A stretch of 32,929 bases of DNA from Paludibacteraceae bacterium (GTDB taxonomy: Bacteria > Bacteroidota > Bacteroidia > Bacteroidales > Paludibacteraceae): the NCBI GenBank assembly GCA_017467185.1, contig JAFTSS010000050.1, forward strand, positions 1 to 32,929. Reading direction: 5' to 3'. Shown here piece by piece: positions 1 to 8,230 of this stretch. A program made the position numbers and the translations under genes. Numbering within the stretch: the first letter of the stretch is position 1; each line of letters starts with the position of its first letter. The notes under the pieces were generated by a model. It was given only the letters and a program-made list of their open reading frames with translations. It did no database searches and was not told where the DNA came from.

Positions 1-478
1 CTACTAGCGTCACTTCTATTGGAAATTCTGCATTTACTGGTTGCAAAGCACTAACATCTATCTCAATCCCTAATAGCGTTACTTCTATTGGAAGTTCTGC
101 ATTTTCTGAATGTTCATCACTTACTTCTATCACGATCCCTAATAGCGTCACTTCTATTGGATATAGGGCATTTCGTTATTGCTCATCTCTAACATCTATC
201 ACAATCCCTAATAGCGTTACTTCTATTGGATATGAGACATTTTATAGTTGCTTATCTCTTACTTCTATCTCAATACCTAATAGTGTAATTGATATTGATA
301 GTTATGCATTTTATGATTGCTCATCCTTATCATCTATCACAATCCCTAATAGCGTTACTTCTATTGGACATGAGGCATTTTCTGGTTGCACATCTCTAAC
401 ATCTATCACAATCCCTAATAGTGTTACTTATATTGGACATGAGGCATTTTCTGGTTGCTCATCCTTATCATCTATCAC
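1..478 (+). repeat. 69-bp tandem repeats encoding LRR units
   Basis: The word AATCCCTAATAGCGT or a one- or two-base variant recurs at 65, 134, 203, 272, 341 and 410, an exact 69-bp (23-codon) period, with a further unit cut by the left edge. Similarity at the DNA level is high, including silent positions, which suggests recent duplication or gene conversion. Confidence 0.9.
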
Positions 479-1685
479 TTGGAATGCCACAAAATGTGCT
501 GATTTTTTAGACAATGATAAACAGTTTCCTACAACTATAACATCCTTTACCTTTGGTGATAATGTAGAACATATACCAAGTTACTTATGTAGCAATATGG
601 AAAATTTAACATCAATAACTGTGAATGCAACCACTCCTCCGACTTTAGGAAAAAATGCTTTTCATAATAATCTTAAATATATTTATATACCAGATAATAC
701 TATTTCTGCCTATAAAGAAGCTTGGGGAACTGAATATATTTACATCAATAATGAAACTTCTGTAAATGTCCATGTAGAAATACCAGGTACACTCGCCGAT
801 GAAATTGTAGAATTAGGCAAACGCCCTATTCATATTTTAAATCTTACTGTAACTGGAACACTTAATGATGATGATTTCAAATGCATCTACGAAACTATGA
901 CTTCATTACTCACTGTTAATTTGTATGACATTACAAATACAACTGGCATCAACTTTAATGGCAAATCACAATTACAAAAAGTTATTCTTCCTCAATGCCT
1001 TACTAAAATTGACGAACGAACATTTGCAAACTGTTCTACTCTAACCTCTATCACTATTCCAAGTCAAGTAAATTCTATTGGAGCAAATGCATTTATTGGA
1101 TGTTCTAAATTAGACACAATCACATGCCTCGGACTCACCCCGCCTGAAGCAGATAATTTAGGATTAAATCCAGAAAAATGTGTATTAATTGTTTCTTCTG
1201 CAGCATATAAAGACTACCTTAAACATGCTTATTGGGGTCAATTCTTAAATATTAAAACCATTGACATTAATTACAAAAACCTTAGCGTTATAGCAAATAA
1301 TAATGAATGGGGAACTATAATGGGCGCAGGAGCATATATTGAAAATGAAAAAGCAATACTCACCGCAACCGCTAACGATGGTTACAAATTTAAAGAATGG
1401 AGCGATGGTAATACAGATAATCCACGAATTATTGTGGTCACAGAAGATATTGAATTAACAGCTATTTTTGAAGAAGTTAATACCCCTGTAGAAAATACTT
1501 TTGATAATCAAATTGGTATCTACTCAATCGATGGTACTCTCCATATCGAAGGACTCGAAAGCGACTACCAAATATACACTACAACAGGACAGTTTATCTA
1601 TTCAGGCAAACAAACTACCCTAACCCTCCCTCGTGGAATTTACCTCATAGTAATCAACGGAAAAACACATAAAGTAGCATTATAA
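1..1685 (+). CDS. BspA-like leucine-rich-repeat surface protein with type IX sorting domain (5' end outside window)
   Basis: The frame is open from base 3 to the stop at 1683-1685, so the gene starts upstream of the window; an internal ATG at 597 is not the start. About 160 residues at the left are 23-residue LRR_5/BspA repeats of the form [23 protein letters not shown]. A further LRR unit lies near bases 960-1120. Then comes a divergent InlB-type bacterial repeat ([11 protein letters not shown]... LTAIFEE). The last ~60 residues ([12 protein letters not shown]...[16 protein letters not shown]) resemble a Por/type IX secretion C-terminal sorting domain, so the product is probably exported and surface attached. 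BspA-like proteins commonly bind host or matrix ligands; the ligand here is unknown. A terminator follows directly. Confidence 0.9.
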   Translation, partial: TSVTSIGNSAFTGCKALTSISIPNSVTSIGSSAFSECSSLTSITIPNSVTSIGYRAFRYCSSLTSITIPNSVTSIGYETFYSCLSLTSISIPNSVIDIDSYAFYDCSSLSSITIPNSVTSIGHEAFSGCTSLTSITIPNSVTYIGHEAFSGCSSLSSITWNATKCADFLDNDKQFPTTITSFTFGDNVEHIPSYLCSNMENLTSITVNATTPPTLGKNAFHNNLKYIYIPDNTISAYKEAWGTEYIYINNETSVNVHVEIPGTLADEIVELGKRPIHILNLTVTGTLNDDDFKCIYETMTSLLTVNLYDITNTTGINFNGKSQLQKVILPQCLTKIDERTFANCSTLTSITIPSQVNSIGANAFIGCSKLDTITCLGLTPPEADNLGLNPEKCVLIVSSAAYKDYLKHAYWGQFLNIKTIDINYKNLSVIANNNEWGTIMGAGAYIENEKAILTATANDGYKFKEWSDGNTDNPRIIVVTEDIELTAIFEEVNTPVENTFDNQIGIYSIDGTLHIEGLESDYQIYTTTGQFIYSGKQTTLTLPRGIYLIVINGKTHKVAL

Positions 1686-1697
1686 CATTTTCCAAAC

Positions 1698-1739
1698 AAA
1701 AAGCCAACCTACCCCACCCAAGGTAAGTTGGCTTTTTTT
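1698..1739 (+). terminator. Rho-independent terminator after the LRR gene
   Basis: A 16-bp stem (1698-1713 with 1722-1737, one mismatch) with arms AAAAAGCCAACCTACC and GGTAAGTTGGCTTTTT ends in a T run. It sits 13 bases after the stop codon. Confidence 0.9.
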
Positions 1740-1834
1740 CCAATAGTTACTCAATATTAATATCTACAAAACGTCTCACTCGCCACACGCAAATCAATAC
1801 GTATGGCTCAATTTTTGAATTATAACTAAAAAAT

Positions 1835-1865
1835 TTTGTCGTTCAAATTTTATTCATTATCTTTG
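1835..1865 (+). promoter_or_regulatory. Bacteroidetes-type promoter for mntA-hepT
   Basis: TTTG at 1835-1838, 19 bases, then TATCTTTG at 1858-1865 match the -33 TTTG / -7 TAnnTTTG consensus. Transcription would begin about 1872, which excludes the TTG at 1836 as a start and favours the ATG at 1887. Confidence 0.8.
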
Positions 1866-1886
1866 CAACACATTAAACAAAACTCC

Positions 1887-2186
1887 ATGAAACTTATTGA
1901 ACTCAATTTAAATCGTATTTTTGAATTGTGCAAAATGTACAATGTCAAGACTTTATCTGTCTTTGGATCTATTCTCACAAATAGATTCAACGACTCAAGC
2001 GACATTGATATGATTGTAGAATTTAATAACGAAAATATTGATGATTATGTTTCTAACTACTTCAACTTCAAGGATGCTCTATCTACCTTATTTAAACGTG
2101 AGATAGATTTACTTGAAGCGAAAGGTATTAAAAATAAATTTTTACTTCAAAACATAAATCGCACAAAACAAGTTATTTATGGATGA
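1887..2186 (+). CDS. mntA: MntA-like minimal nucleotidyltransferase (antitoxin of a HepT/MntA pair)
   Basis: The 99-residue product has the minimal nucleotidyltransferase signature FGS-x9-SSDIDMIVEF (GS and the DxD metal-binding pair) and a later acidic residue in EIDLLEA. In characterised type VII systems MntA adenylylates and so inactivates the partner HEPN toxin HepT; that role is inferred here from family and gene order. The frame can be extended to a TTG at 1836, but the promoter covers that region, so the start is placed at the ATG at 1887. The last 8 bases overlap hepT, suggesting translational coupling. Confidence 0.85.
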   Translation: MKLIELNLNRIFELCKMYNVKTLSVFGSILTNRFNDSSDIDMIVEFNNENIDDYVSNYFNFKDALSTLFKREIDLLEAKGIKNKFLLQNINRTKQVIYG

Positions 2187-2520
2187 ATATATTTTAACAT
2201 ATCTGCAAGATGTACTTGATGCAATAAATGAACTCGAAAGTTATTTTATCGACTACCCTATGCAATTTGAAAATTTCGAAAACGATTTTCTTAGACGAAG
2301 TGCAACAGAGAGGAAAGTAGAAATCATGGGTGAAGCTATAAATAGAATACTCAAAATTGATCCTACATTTAAACTACCTAATGCAAAAGAAATAATCAAC
2401 ACAAGGAATAGAGTTATACATGGTTACGATAGTGTAACACCTGAGTTCCTCTGGGGGTTAATCATTAAGCACATCCCTATTTTAAAACATGATATAGAGC
2501 AAATATTATCAAAATATTAA
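2179..2520 (+). CDS. hepT: HepT-like HEPN ribonuclease toxin (DUF86)
   Basis: The 113-residue, mostly helical product carries the HEPN catalytic motif Rx4-6H as RNRVIHGY near residues 76-83 and the family signature SATERKVEIMGEAINRI. HepT proteins are RNases, or act on tRNA, and are silenced by AMPylation of the tyrosine in RxxxHxY by the MntA partner; both that tyrosine and the partner are present. The gene overlaps mntA by 8 bases, so the two form a compact toxin-antitoxin operon. The motif is intact, so the toxin is probably functional. Confidence 0.87.
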   Translation: MDEYILTYLQDVLDAINELESYFIDYPMQFENFENDFLRRSATERKVEIMGEAINRILKIDPTFKLPNAKEIINTRNRVIHGYDSVTPEFLWGLIIKHIPILKHDIEQILSKY

Positions 2521-2540
2521 ATAACACACCATAACTATAA

Positions 2541-2589
2541 AATTCGCCGAAAATCAAAGCATTAAAAAAACTTTGATTTTCGGCGAATT
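2541..2589 (+). terminator. Perfect 19-bp inverted repeat after hepT, probable terminator
   Basis: Arms 2541-2559 and 2571-2589 are perfectly complementary (AATTCGCCGAAAATCAAAG) around an 11-base loop. It lies between hepT and the next promoter. The downstream T run is poor (ATTATTTTAATG), so a terminator, possibly bidirectional, is likely but a repeat element is possible. Confidence 0.65.
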
Positions 2590-2604
2590 ATTTTAATGAA
2601 AATA

Positions 2605-2636
2605 TTTGCTCATAATAAATAAAATCTGTAACTTTG
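2605..2636 (+). promoter_or_regulatory. Promoter of the methylmalonyl-CoA decarboxylase operon
   Basis: TTTG at 2605-2608 and TAACTTTG at 2629-2636, spaced 20 bases, match the Bacteroidetes consensus. The leader to the mce ATG is about 165 bases long and contains a copy of a dispersed palindrome. Confidence 0.8.
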
Positions 2637-2710
2637 CAACGTGTTTTATTTAGGGGTGAACTATGTCTTAATATAGACCCCAAATTAGTGTTGAGTAAAT
2701 AGTTGACTTA

Positions 2711-2757
2711 AAGTCTCTCTGTACAGACGCAATATATCTACGTCTCTACTCGCTACT
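2711..2757 (+). repeat. Degenerate copy of the AGACGCAATATATTGCGTCT palindrome in the mce leader
   Basis: CTCTGTACAGACGCAATATAT followed by CTACGTCTCTACTCGCTACT matches the elements at 10972 and 31287, with the right arm altered. It merges into a TACTCGCTACT word repeat 50-60 bases before the mce start. Confidence 0.7.
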
Positions 2758-2805
2758 AATAATCTATTAATTAACTTAATTTTATAAACTTTATTCTAAA
2801 ACATT

Positions 2806-3219
2806 ATGAAACCAACTCACATTGAACACCTTGGTATCGCAGTTAACAAACTCGAAGACGTAATCCCTTATTACGAACAACTCCTTGGTACAAAATGCTA
2901 CAACATCGAAGAAGTAGTAGATCAAAAAGTACGTACAGCATTCTTCAAATGCGGTCAAACTAAAATTGAACTTCTTGAACCAACTTCTGAAGAAAGCACT
3001 ATCGCTAAATGGTTGGAGAAAAACCCTAAAGGCGGTGTACACCACGTAGCATTCTGCGTTGAAGGCTTGCAAGTAGTTCTTGACGAATGCGCTGCTGCTG
3101 GTATTCAACTTATCGACAAAGCTCCTCGTAAAGGCGCTGAAGGCTTGAATATCGCATTCCTTCACCCAAAATCAACTCACGGCGTTCTTACTGAGTTGTG
3201 TGAAGACCCAAATAAATAA
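2806..3219 (+). CDS. mce: Methylmalonyl-CoA epimerase
   Basis: The 137-residue product is a two-module VOC (glyoxalase-fold) protein of normal length. Metal-binding positions are visible in the opening HIEHLGIAV, in GGVHHVAFCVE and in the terminal VLTELCE. It interconverts the (R) and (S) epimers of methylmalonyl-CoA, which links methylmalonyl-CoA mutase to the decarboxylase encoded next. It is the first gene of the propionate operon, directly after the promoter and a repeat-rich leader. The ATG at 2806 matches the family N terminus. Confidence 0.95.
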   Translation: MKPTHIEHLGIAVNKLEDVIPYYEQLLGTKCYNIEEVVDQKVRTAFFKCGQTKIELLEPTSEESTIAKWLEKNPKGGVHHVAFCVEGLQVVLDECAAAGIQLIDKAPRKGAEGLNIAFLHPKSTHGVLTELCEDPNK

Positions 3220-3227
3220 TTTTTTAA

Positions 3228-3370
3228 GACAACAAGACAAAAGACACGAGATACGAGACTCAAGCATAATTAAAAATTTAGTCTCAAATCGTATCTTAAA
3301 GTCGAAAATAAAAAAACAAAAACGAGCGAATGCGAGTTTAGTCTAAAATCTCGCATCTCGCTACTATAAA
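3228..3370 (+). repeat. Two word-repeat hairpins between mce and mmdA
   Basis: Hairpin one pairs AGATACGAGACT (3249-3260) with 3280-3296, interrupted by a 4-base insertion. Hairpin two pairs AGCGAATGCGAG (3325-3336) with CTCGCATCTCGCT (3350-3362), one bulged base. The last arm lies 16 bases before the mmdA ATG. No ORF is supported here. Confidence 0.7.
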
Positions 3371-3378
3371 TCTTTAAT

Positions 3379-4938
3379 ATGGAAAATAGAGAAAAAGTAA
3401 AACAGTTGATGGATTTGCGTGCCCAAGCTCGTCTTGGTGGTGGTCAAAAACGTATTGACTCACAACACAGCAAAGGAAAATATACAGCTCGTGAACGTAT
3501 CGAAATGCTTCTTGACGAAGGCTCATTCGAAGAATTGGATATGTTCCTCACTCACCGTTGTGTAAACTTCGGTCTCGAAAAAGAAAAATATCTTGGCGAC
3601 GGTGTTGTTATCGGTCACGGTACAATCGAAGGTCGTTCAGTATATGTATTTGCACAAGACTTTACTATTTTCGGTGGTTCTTTGTCTGAAACTATGGCAT
3701 TGAAAATCTGTAAAGTTATGGACCTCGCTATGAAAATGGGTGCTCCTGTTATCGGTATCAACGACTCAGGTGGTGCTCGTATTCAAGAAGGTGTTACAGC
3801 ATTGGCTGGTTACGCTGAAATCTTCGAACGTAACATCTTGGCTTCTGGTGTAATTCCTCAAATCTCTGCTATCTTCGGCCCTTGTGCAGGTGGTGCTGTA
3901 TATTCTCCAGCATTGACTGACTTCATCCTTATGACTGAAGAAAATAGCTACATGTTCGTAACTGGTCCTAAAGTAGTAAAAACTGTTACAGGTGAATCTA
4001 TCTCTACAGAAGACCTCGGTGGCGCTGGTATGCACTCTACTAAATCAGGTGTTGCTCACTTCCGCGCTGAAAGCGAACAAGATGGTATCGCTAAAATCCG
4101 TGAATTGATTTCTTATATTCCACAAAACAACCTCGAAGAGGCTCCTGTTGTTGAATGTACTGACCCTATCCACCGTCTTGAAGACGAACTCAACGAAATC
4201 ATCCCTGACAACCCTAACATGCCTTACGACATGAAACGCGTTATCAATGGTATCGTCGATGATGGTCACTTCTTTGAAGTACACGCTGACTACGCTAAAA
4301 ACATCATCGTTGGTTTCGCTCGTTTCAATGGTATCTCTACTGGTATCATCGCTAACCAACCAGCATTTATGGCAGGTGTATTGGACTGCGACTCTTCTCG
4401 TAAAGCAGCTCGTTTCATCCGCTTCTGCGACGCCTTCAACATTCCTTTGTTGACTTTGGTTGACGTTCCAGGCTTCCTTCCTGGCTCAGGTCAAGAATAT
4501 GCTGGTATCATCACTCACGGTGCTAAACTTATGTTCGCTTATGGTGAAGCTACTGTACCTAAAGTAACTGTAACTCTCCGTAAATCATACGGTGGTGCTC
4601 ACTGCGTTATGTCATCTAAACAACTTCGTGGCGACTTCAACTATGCATGGCCAACTGCCGAAATCGCAGTTATGGGTGCTGCTGGTGCTATCGAAGTATT
4701 GGAAGGTCGCGCAATTAGCAAAATCGAAAACCCAGAAGAAAAAGCTAAATTCATCGCTGACAAAACAGCTGAATATAACGACAAATTCGCTAACCCTTAC
4801 ACAGCTGCTTCTTATGGTTACATCGATGACGTTATCGAACCACGTAACACTCGTTTCCGCGTAATCCGTGCGTTCCAAGCATTGCAAACCAAAAAGCAAG
4901 TGAACCCACTCAAAAAACACTCAAATATTCCATTGTAG
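3379..4938 (+). CDS. mmdA: Methylmalonyl-CoA decarboxylase alpha subunit / acyl-CoA carboxyltransferase
   Basis: The 519-residue product is a biotin-dependent carboxyltransferase with both crotonase-like halves. Diagnostic segments include GGARIQEGV, the oxyanion stretch [28 protein letters not shown] and the C-terminal [22 protein letters not shown] (split by me; GGA and MSSK motifs). It moves the carboxyl group from methylmalonyl-CoA (or propionyl-CoA in reverse) to biotin on the carrier protein. Because oadG-, biotin-carrier- and oadB-like genes follow, the complex is best read as the membrane sodium-pumping decarboxylase of the succinate-to-propionate pathway. A role as propionyl-CoA carboxylase beta subunit is the alternative name for the same family. 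Length is normal. Confidence 0.93.
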   Translation: MENREKVKQLMDLRAQARLGGGQKRIDSQHSKGKYTARERIEMLLDEGSFEELDMFLTHRCVNFGLEKEKYLGDGVVIGHGTIEGRSVYVFAQDFTIFGGSLSETMALKICKVMDLAMKMGAPVIGINDSGGARIQEGVTALAGYAEIFERNILASGVIPQISAIFGPCAGGAVYSPALTDFILMTEENSYMFVTGPKVVKTVTGESISTEDLGGAGMHSTKSGVAHFRAESEQDGIAKIRELISYIPQNNLEEAPVVECTDPIHRLEDELNEIIPDNPNMPYDMKRVINGIVDDGHFFEVHADYAKNIIVGFARFNGISTGIIANQPAFMAGVLDCDSSRKAARFIRFCDAFNIPLLTLVDVPGFLPGSGQEYAGIITHGAKLMFAYGEATVPKVTVTLRKSYGGAHCVMSSKQLRGDFNYAWPTAEIAVMGAAGAIEVLEGRAISKIENPEEKAKFIADKTAEYNDKFANPYTAASYGYIDDVIEPRNTRFRVIRAFQALQTKKQVNPLKKHSNIPL

Positions 4939-4944
4939 TAAACT

Positions 4945-5030
4945 AAGATGCGAGATATAAGACACGAGAAACAAGACAATATATAGCATATAAAGTCTTG
5001 CTACTCGTTACTCGCTACTAAAAGTCTAAA
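4945..5030 (+). repeat. Word-repeat hairpin before the gamma-subunit gene
   Basis: ACGAGAAACAAGAC (4964-4977) pairs with GTCTTGCTACTCGT (4995-5008), 12 of 14 positions, followed by TACTCGCTACT and the ATG at 5033. Same design as the mmdA leader but with another sequence. Confidence 0.65.
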
Positions 5031-5032
5031 TT

Positions 5033-5398
5033 ATGACATTATTAGCAATAAATTGGAACAACATTATACTTGTTACATTAGTTGGCTTCGGTGTAGTATT
5101 CTGTATCCTCGTTCTTTTGATTGCCGTTATTACCCTCTTCGGTCGAGTAATGGCCCCAAAAGCTAAAGTTACAAAAACTACTACTACTGGCTCTGGCAAT
5201 GCAACAGTTAAAGTTGAAAAAACAGAGACAGGACATATTCCTGCTCTTGATAGTGCTGCTATCGCAACTGCTCTTCACATGTACTTCGACGATGTACACG
5301 ATGAAGAATCGCTTGTGGTTACTATCAAAACTGTGGAGCGTCGTTACTCTCCATGGAACTCAAAAATTTATGGTTTAAATAACAATTTTACTCGTTAA
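5033..5398 (+). CDS. OadG-family small membrane subunit of the sodium-pump decarboxylase
   Basis: The 121-residue product has one strong membrane helix at about residues 10-37 (NIILVTLVGFGVVFCILVLL), a basic/Thr-rich linker, and a C-terminal segment DSAAIATALHMYFDD...VKTVERRYSPWNSKIYGLNN that is typical of Bacteroidetes OadG/MmdD-like subunits. These subunits anchor the carboxyltransferase and biotin protein to the membrane beta subunit. Its place between mmdA and the biotin-carrier gene supports the call. Sequence conservation in this family is low, so the assignment rests on the TM helix, the terminal motif and operon order. Confidence 0.85.
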   Translation: MTLLAINWNNIILVTLVGFGVVFCILVLLIAVITLFGRVMAPKAKVTKTTTTGSGNATVKVEKTETGHIPALDSAAIATALHMYFDDVHDEESLVVTIKTVERRYSPWNSKIYGLNNNFTR

Positions 5399-5405
5399 AA
5401 AACTA

Positions 5406-5548
5406 AAAAAAGCGAGCCAAATAATTGTGCATTGTGAATTATGCATTATGCATTGAAAAAGCTCGCTACTAAAAATCTAAAAAACTAACGAGGCGAATGC
5501 CGAGTACTAAAAATCTCACTACTCGCTACTCGTTACTAAAAATCTAAC
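5406..5548 (+). repeat. Nested word-repeat hairpins before the biotin-carrier gene
   Basis: AGCGAGC (5411-5417) pairs with GCTCGCT (5461-5467), enclosing TGCATTGTGAATTATGCATTATGCA-like words (given in parts). A second block, AACGAGGCGAATGCCGAG (5486-5503), partly pairs with CTACTCGCTACTCGTT near 5519-5534, 17 bases before the ATG at 5551. Confidence 0.6.
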
Positions 5549-5550
5549 GT

Positions 5551-6324
5551 ATGAAAAAATTCAAATTTTCAATAGACAATAACCCATTCGAAGTTGCTGT
5601 AACAGAACTCGAAAACGGTCAAATCGATGTTGAAGTGAATGGTAGTAACTACATTGTAACTATCGATCGCGAAGGTACTAAGGCTGCAAATGCACCTGCT
5701 AAAGCCGCTCCAGTTGCTGCTCCTAAAGCTGCTGCTCCTAAAGCTGCTCCTGCTGTTGCTCCTGTTGCTGCTCCTGCTGCATCTACTGGTGCTGCTAAAA
5801 CAGTTAAATCAGCTCTCCCAGGTAGCGTAACTAAACTCGTTATGGAAGTTGGTCAAGCTGTTAAGAAAGGCGACACTGTAATGATGATCGAAGCCATGAA
5901 AATGGAAAACGAAATCAAAGCAGAATGCGACGGTACTATCGCTAAATTCTATGTAGCTCCTGGTCAAAGCGTAATGGCTGACGACAAATTGTTCGACATC
6001 GCTACTTCTGGCACACCAGTTGCTGCTCCTGCTCCTGTAGCTGCTCCAGCTCCAAAACCAGCTCCAGCTCCTAAAGCTGAACCTGCTGCTGCTCCTGCTG
6101 CTGGCGGCCCTGCTAAAGCATTGAAATCTCCACTCCCAGGTAGCATCACTAAAATCCTCGTTACTCCAGGTCAAGCCGTTAAAAAAGGTGAAACTTTGTT
6201 GATGATGGAAGCTATGAAGATGGAAAACGAAATCAAAGCTGAAAAAGATGGCGTAGTAGCTGAAATCAAAGTTACTGTAGGTCAAAACGTAATGAACGAC
6301 GAAGTCCTCTTGACTATAGCTTAA
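5551..6324 (+). CDS. mmdC: Biotin carboxyl carrier subunit with two biotinyl domains
   Basis: The 257-residue product has an N-terminal beta-rich segment (1-40), an Ala/Pro linker (about 44-83), biotinyl domain 1 (about 84-151), a second Ala/Pro linker (152-189) and biotinyl domain 2 (about 190-257). Each domain holds the biotinylation motif EAMKMENEIKAE; the target lysines are K117 and K223. Carriers of this family usually have one such domain in about 140-170 residues. Both domains keep the surrounding PGSxTK and GQxVKKGxT landmarks, so both could be biotinylated. It shuttles the carboxyl group between MmdA and the membrane beta subunit. Silent positions differ between the two domains, so the duplication is not very recent. 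Confidence 0.93.
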   Translation: MKKFKFSIDNNPFEVAVTELENGQIDVEVNGSNYIVTIDREGTKAANAPAKAAPVAAPKAAAPKAAPAVAPVAAPAASTGAAKTVKSALPGSVTKLVMEVGQAVKKGDTVMMIEAMKMENEIKAECDGTIAKFYVAPGQSVMADDKLFDIATSGTPVAAPAPVAAPAPKPAPAPKAEPAAAPAAGGPAKALKSPLPGSITKILVTPGQAVKKGETLLMMEAMKMENEIKAEKDGVVAEIKVTVGQNVMNDEVLLTIA

Positions 6325-6328
6325 TTTT

Positions 6329-6500
6329 AGTAGAAAGTAAAAAGTAGAGAGTCGTAAGACAACTCTACTATTTACAACTAAAACAAATTTTATTAATAAC
6401 AATCTAAGTAATTAGTCACACGTGATAAGACTTATCCCATTACAACTTGTAGATATTCAAAGTCTTTCTACTTACGACTTATTACTTACTACTAATTGAA
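6329..6500 (+). repeat. Word-repeat hairpin before mmdB
   Basis: GTAAAAAGTAGAG (6337-6349) pairs with CTCTACTATTTAC (6363-6375) at 12 of 13 positions. Further on, CTTACGACTTATTACTTACT-type words end 11 bases before the ATG at 6504. No gene seen. Confidence 0.6.
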
Positions 6501-6503
6501 AAA

Positions 6504-7859
6504 ATGAAACAATCAATAAAAATTTTCTTTCTTTCAGTGATGACCCTTTTTGCGGTTAACTTCGCAACTATGGCTCAAGACACTGTTGCAACTGAAGAAG
6601 TTGAAGCAACAGAAGTTGTAGCTGCAGTTGAAGAAGTTATTGAGGCAGAAGTGGTTGAAACTGAAGCTGAATATGTAGAAGAGAATATTGACCTTGGAGA
6701 AACTTTCGTTAATTTCTTCGAAAGCATGGGTTTGACTCAAATGGTTGAAGATCCTCGCTATCTTATCATGATTGTGATTGCATGTCTTTTATTCTATCTT
6801 GCAATCGTAAAACAATTTGAACCTCTTTTGCTTCTCCCTATCGCATTTGGTATGCTGCTCACTAACTTACCAGGCGCAGGTCTATTCCACGAAGAATTAT
6901 TTGCTGGTGGTCACGTACATTGGGCTGATATGGCTAATGGTGCTGGCTTGCTTGACTTCCTATATCTTGGAGTTAAACTTGGTATCTATCCATGTTTGAT
7001 TTTCATCGGTGTAGGTTCTATGACTGACTTCGGTCCGCTACTTGCTAACCCTAAGAGCTTGCTTCTCGGTGCTGCCGCTCAAATTGGTATCTTCTTGGCT
7101 TTCTTCGGTGCTCGCCTCCTCGGTTTCGACGCTGCCGAAGCAGCTTCTATCGGTATCATCGGTGGTGCTGATGGCCCTACTGCTATCTTCCTTACATCTC
7201 AACTTGCTCCTCACCTCCTCGGCCCTATCGCCGTTGCAGCTTACTCATACATGGCTCTCGTTCCTGTAATTCAACCACCTATCATGCGTATGTTGACTAC
7301 AAAAGAAGAACGCCAAATCGAGATGAAACAAGTTCGTTCAGTATCTAAAAAAGAGAAAATCGTGTTCCCTATTATGGTGACTATCATTATCTCTTTGCTC
7401 CTCCCAGATGCTGCAACTCTTATCGGATGCTTGATGCTCGGTAACTTGATGAAAGAGTGTGGTGTTGTCGATCGTTTGACTAAAACTGTTCAAAACGAAT
7501 TGATGAACATCTGCACAATCTTCCTTGGTATCACTGTAGGTGCTACTGCAACAGCTGGCACATTCCTCTCTTGGGGCACTCTCGGCATCTTGGCTATGGG
7601 TATCTGTGCATTTGCATTCGGTTCTGCAGGTGGTGTATTGCTTGCTAAATTCATGAACCTCTTCTTGAAAAACAAAATCAACCCTCTCATCGGTTCAGCA
7701 GGTGTATCTGCAGTGCCTATGGCAGCTCGCGTTTCTCAAAAAGTTGGTCAAGAAGAAAACCCAACAAACTATTTGTTGATGCACGCTATGGGTCCAAACG
7801 TAGCAGGTGTTATCGGTTCTGCAGTTGCAGCTGGTATCCTTCTCAGCATGCTTGGATAA
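6504..7859 (+). CDS. mmdB: Sodium-pump decarboxylase beta subunit (OadB/MmdB family) with N-terminal extension
   Basis: The 451-residue product is a polytopic membrane protein. The OadB core runs from about residue 70, with [15 protein letters not shown], the conserved [16 protein letters not shown] region containing the sodium-site aspartate, [12 protein letters not shown], and the C-terminal [20 protein letters not shown] and [16 protein letters not shown]. It decarboxylates carboxybiotin and exports Na+. Residues 1-24 look like a cleavable signal peptide ([20 protein letters not shown]...MAQ) and about 25-62 are an acidic Glu/Val-rich stretch absent from classical OadB. It is the last gene of the operon and is followed by a terminator. 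Confidence 0.94.
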   Translation: MKQSIKIFFLSVMTLFAVNFATMAQDTVATEEVEATEVVAAVEEVIEAEVVETEAEYVEENIDLGETFVNFFESMGLTQMVEDPRYLIMIVIACLLFYLAIVKQFEPLLLLPIAFGMLLTNLPGAGLFHEELFAGGHVHWADMANGAGLLDFLYLGVKLGIYPCLIFIGVGSMTDFGPLLANPKSLLLGAAAQIGIFLAFFGARLLGFDAAEAASIGIIGGADGPTAIFLTSQLAPHLLGPIAVAAYSYMALVPVIQPPIMRMLTTKEERQIEMKQVRSVSKKEKIVFPIMVTIIISLLLPDAATLIGCLMLGNLMKECGVVDRLTKTVQNELMNICTIFLGITVGATATAGTFLSWGTLGILAMGICAFAFGSAGGVLLAKFMNLFLKNKINPLIGSAGVSAVPMAARVSQKVGQEENPTNYLLMHAMGPNVAGVIGSAVAAGILLSMLG

Positions 7860-7872
7860 TAGTTTAACTATA

Positions 7873-7906
7873 AAAAAGTTGCTCTATATGTTTAGGGCAA
7901 CTTTTT
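7873..7906 (+). terminator. Terminator of the mmd operon
   Basis: AAAAAGTTGC (7873-7882) pairs with GCAACTTTTT (7897-7906), extended by two wobble-tolerant pairs, 13 bases after mmdB and 5 bases before tRNA-Gln. Confidence 0.8.
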
Positions 7907-7910
7907 ATAC

Positions 7911-7981
7911 TGCCCTATTGTGTAATGGTAGCACAGCAGATTCTGGTTCTGTATGTCTGGGTTCGAGTCCTAGTGGGGCAA
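7911..7981 (+). tRNA. tRNA-Gln (anticodon CTG)
   Basis: A full cloverleaf folds: acceptor TGCCCTA with TGGGGCA, anticodon arm GCAGA-TTCTGGT-TCTGT with CTG at positions 34-36, T arm CTGGG-TTCGAGT-CCTAG, discriminator A. CCA is not encoded. No promoter of its own is obvious; transcription may enter from the mmd operon through the weak terminator. Confidence 0.93.
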
Positions 7982-8230
7982 CATTCAATGCACAATGCAT
8001 AATGCACAATTCATAATTTATAATTATTCGCCTATCGGCTCATGACTTTTGGCTCATAATTAAATTCCGATATAAATATAATTAAATTTATGAATTTCAA
8101 TATACCTAAACATTAAACCTAAATTGTCAGACTTGTCAGATATTACTGATTTGTCTGACATTTATTTTCAACTCTAAAAACAATAAAACCATTATTTGTT
8201 ATCTGTTATCTGTAATCTGTAATCTATTAT
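7982..8230. other. Intergenic region tRNA-Gln to rarA: palindromic words only
   Basis: It holds an AATGCACAATGCATAATGCA/AATTCATAATTTATAATT word block directly after the tRNA (7984-8026), the hairpin at 8125-8160 and a TTATCTGTTATCTGTAATCTG word block (given as words TATCTGT, period 7) at 8195-8228 that ends at the rarA ATG. No ORF or promoter box was found. Confidence 0.6.
8125..8164 (+). terminator. Hairpin, possible terminator of tRNA-Gln transcript
   Basis: TGTCAGAC (8125-8132) pairs with GTCTGACA (8153-8160), with a second inner stem TCAG/CTGA, followed by TTTATTTT. It could equally be an element of the local repeat families. Confidence 0.5.

Noticed and set aside
1836-1886. TTG-initiated longer form of the nucleotidyltransferase
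   Set aside because: The extension is made up of the promoter boxes, so it would not be transcribed.
5809-6402. 197-codon antisense ORF over mmdC
   Set aside because: Ser/Phe/Arg-rich shadow of the Ala/Pro and biotinyl codons; no promoter or family resemblance.
7807-8016. 69-codon ORF spanning the mmdB end and tRNA-Gln
   Set aside because: Covers a tRNA and a terminator and is a shifted frame of mmdB.
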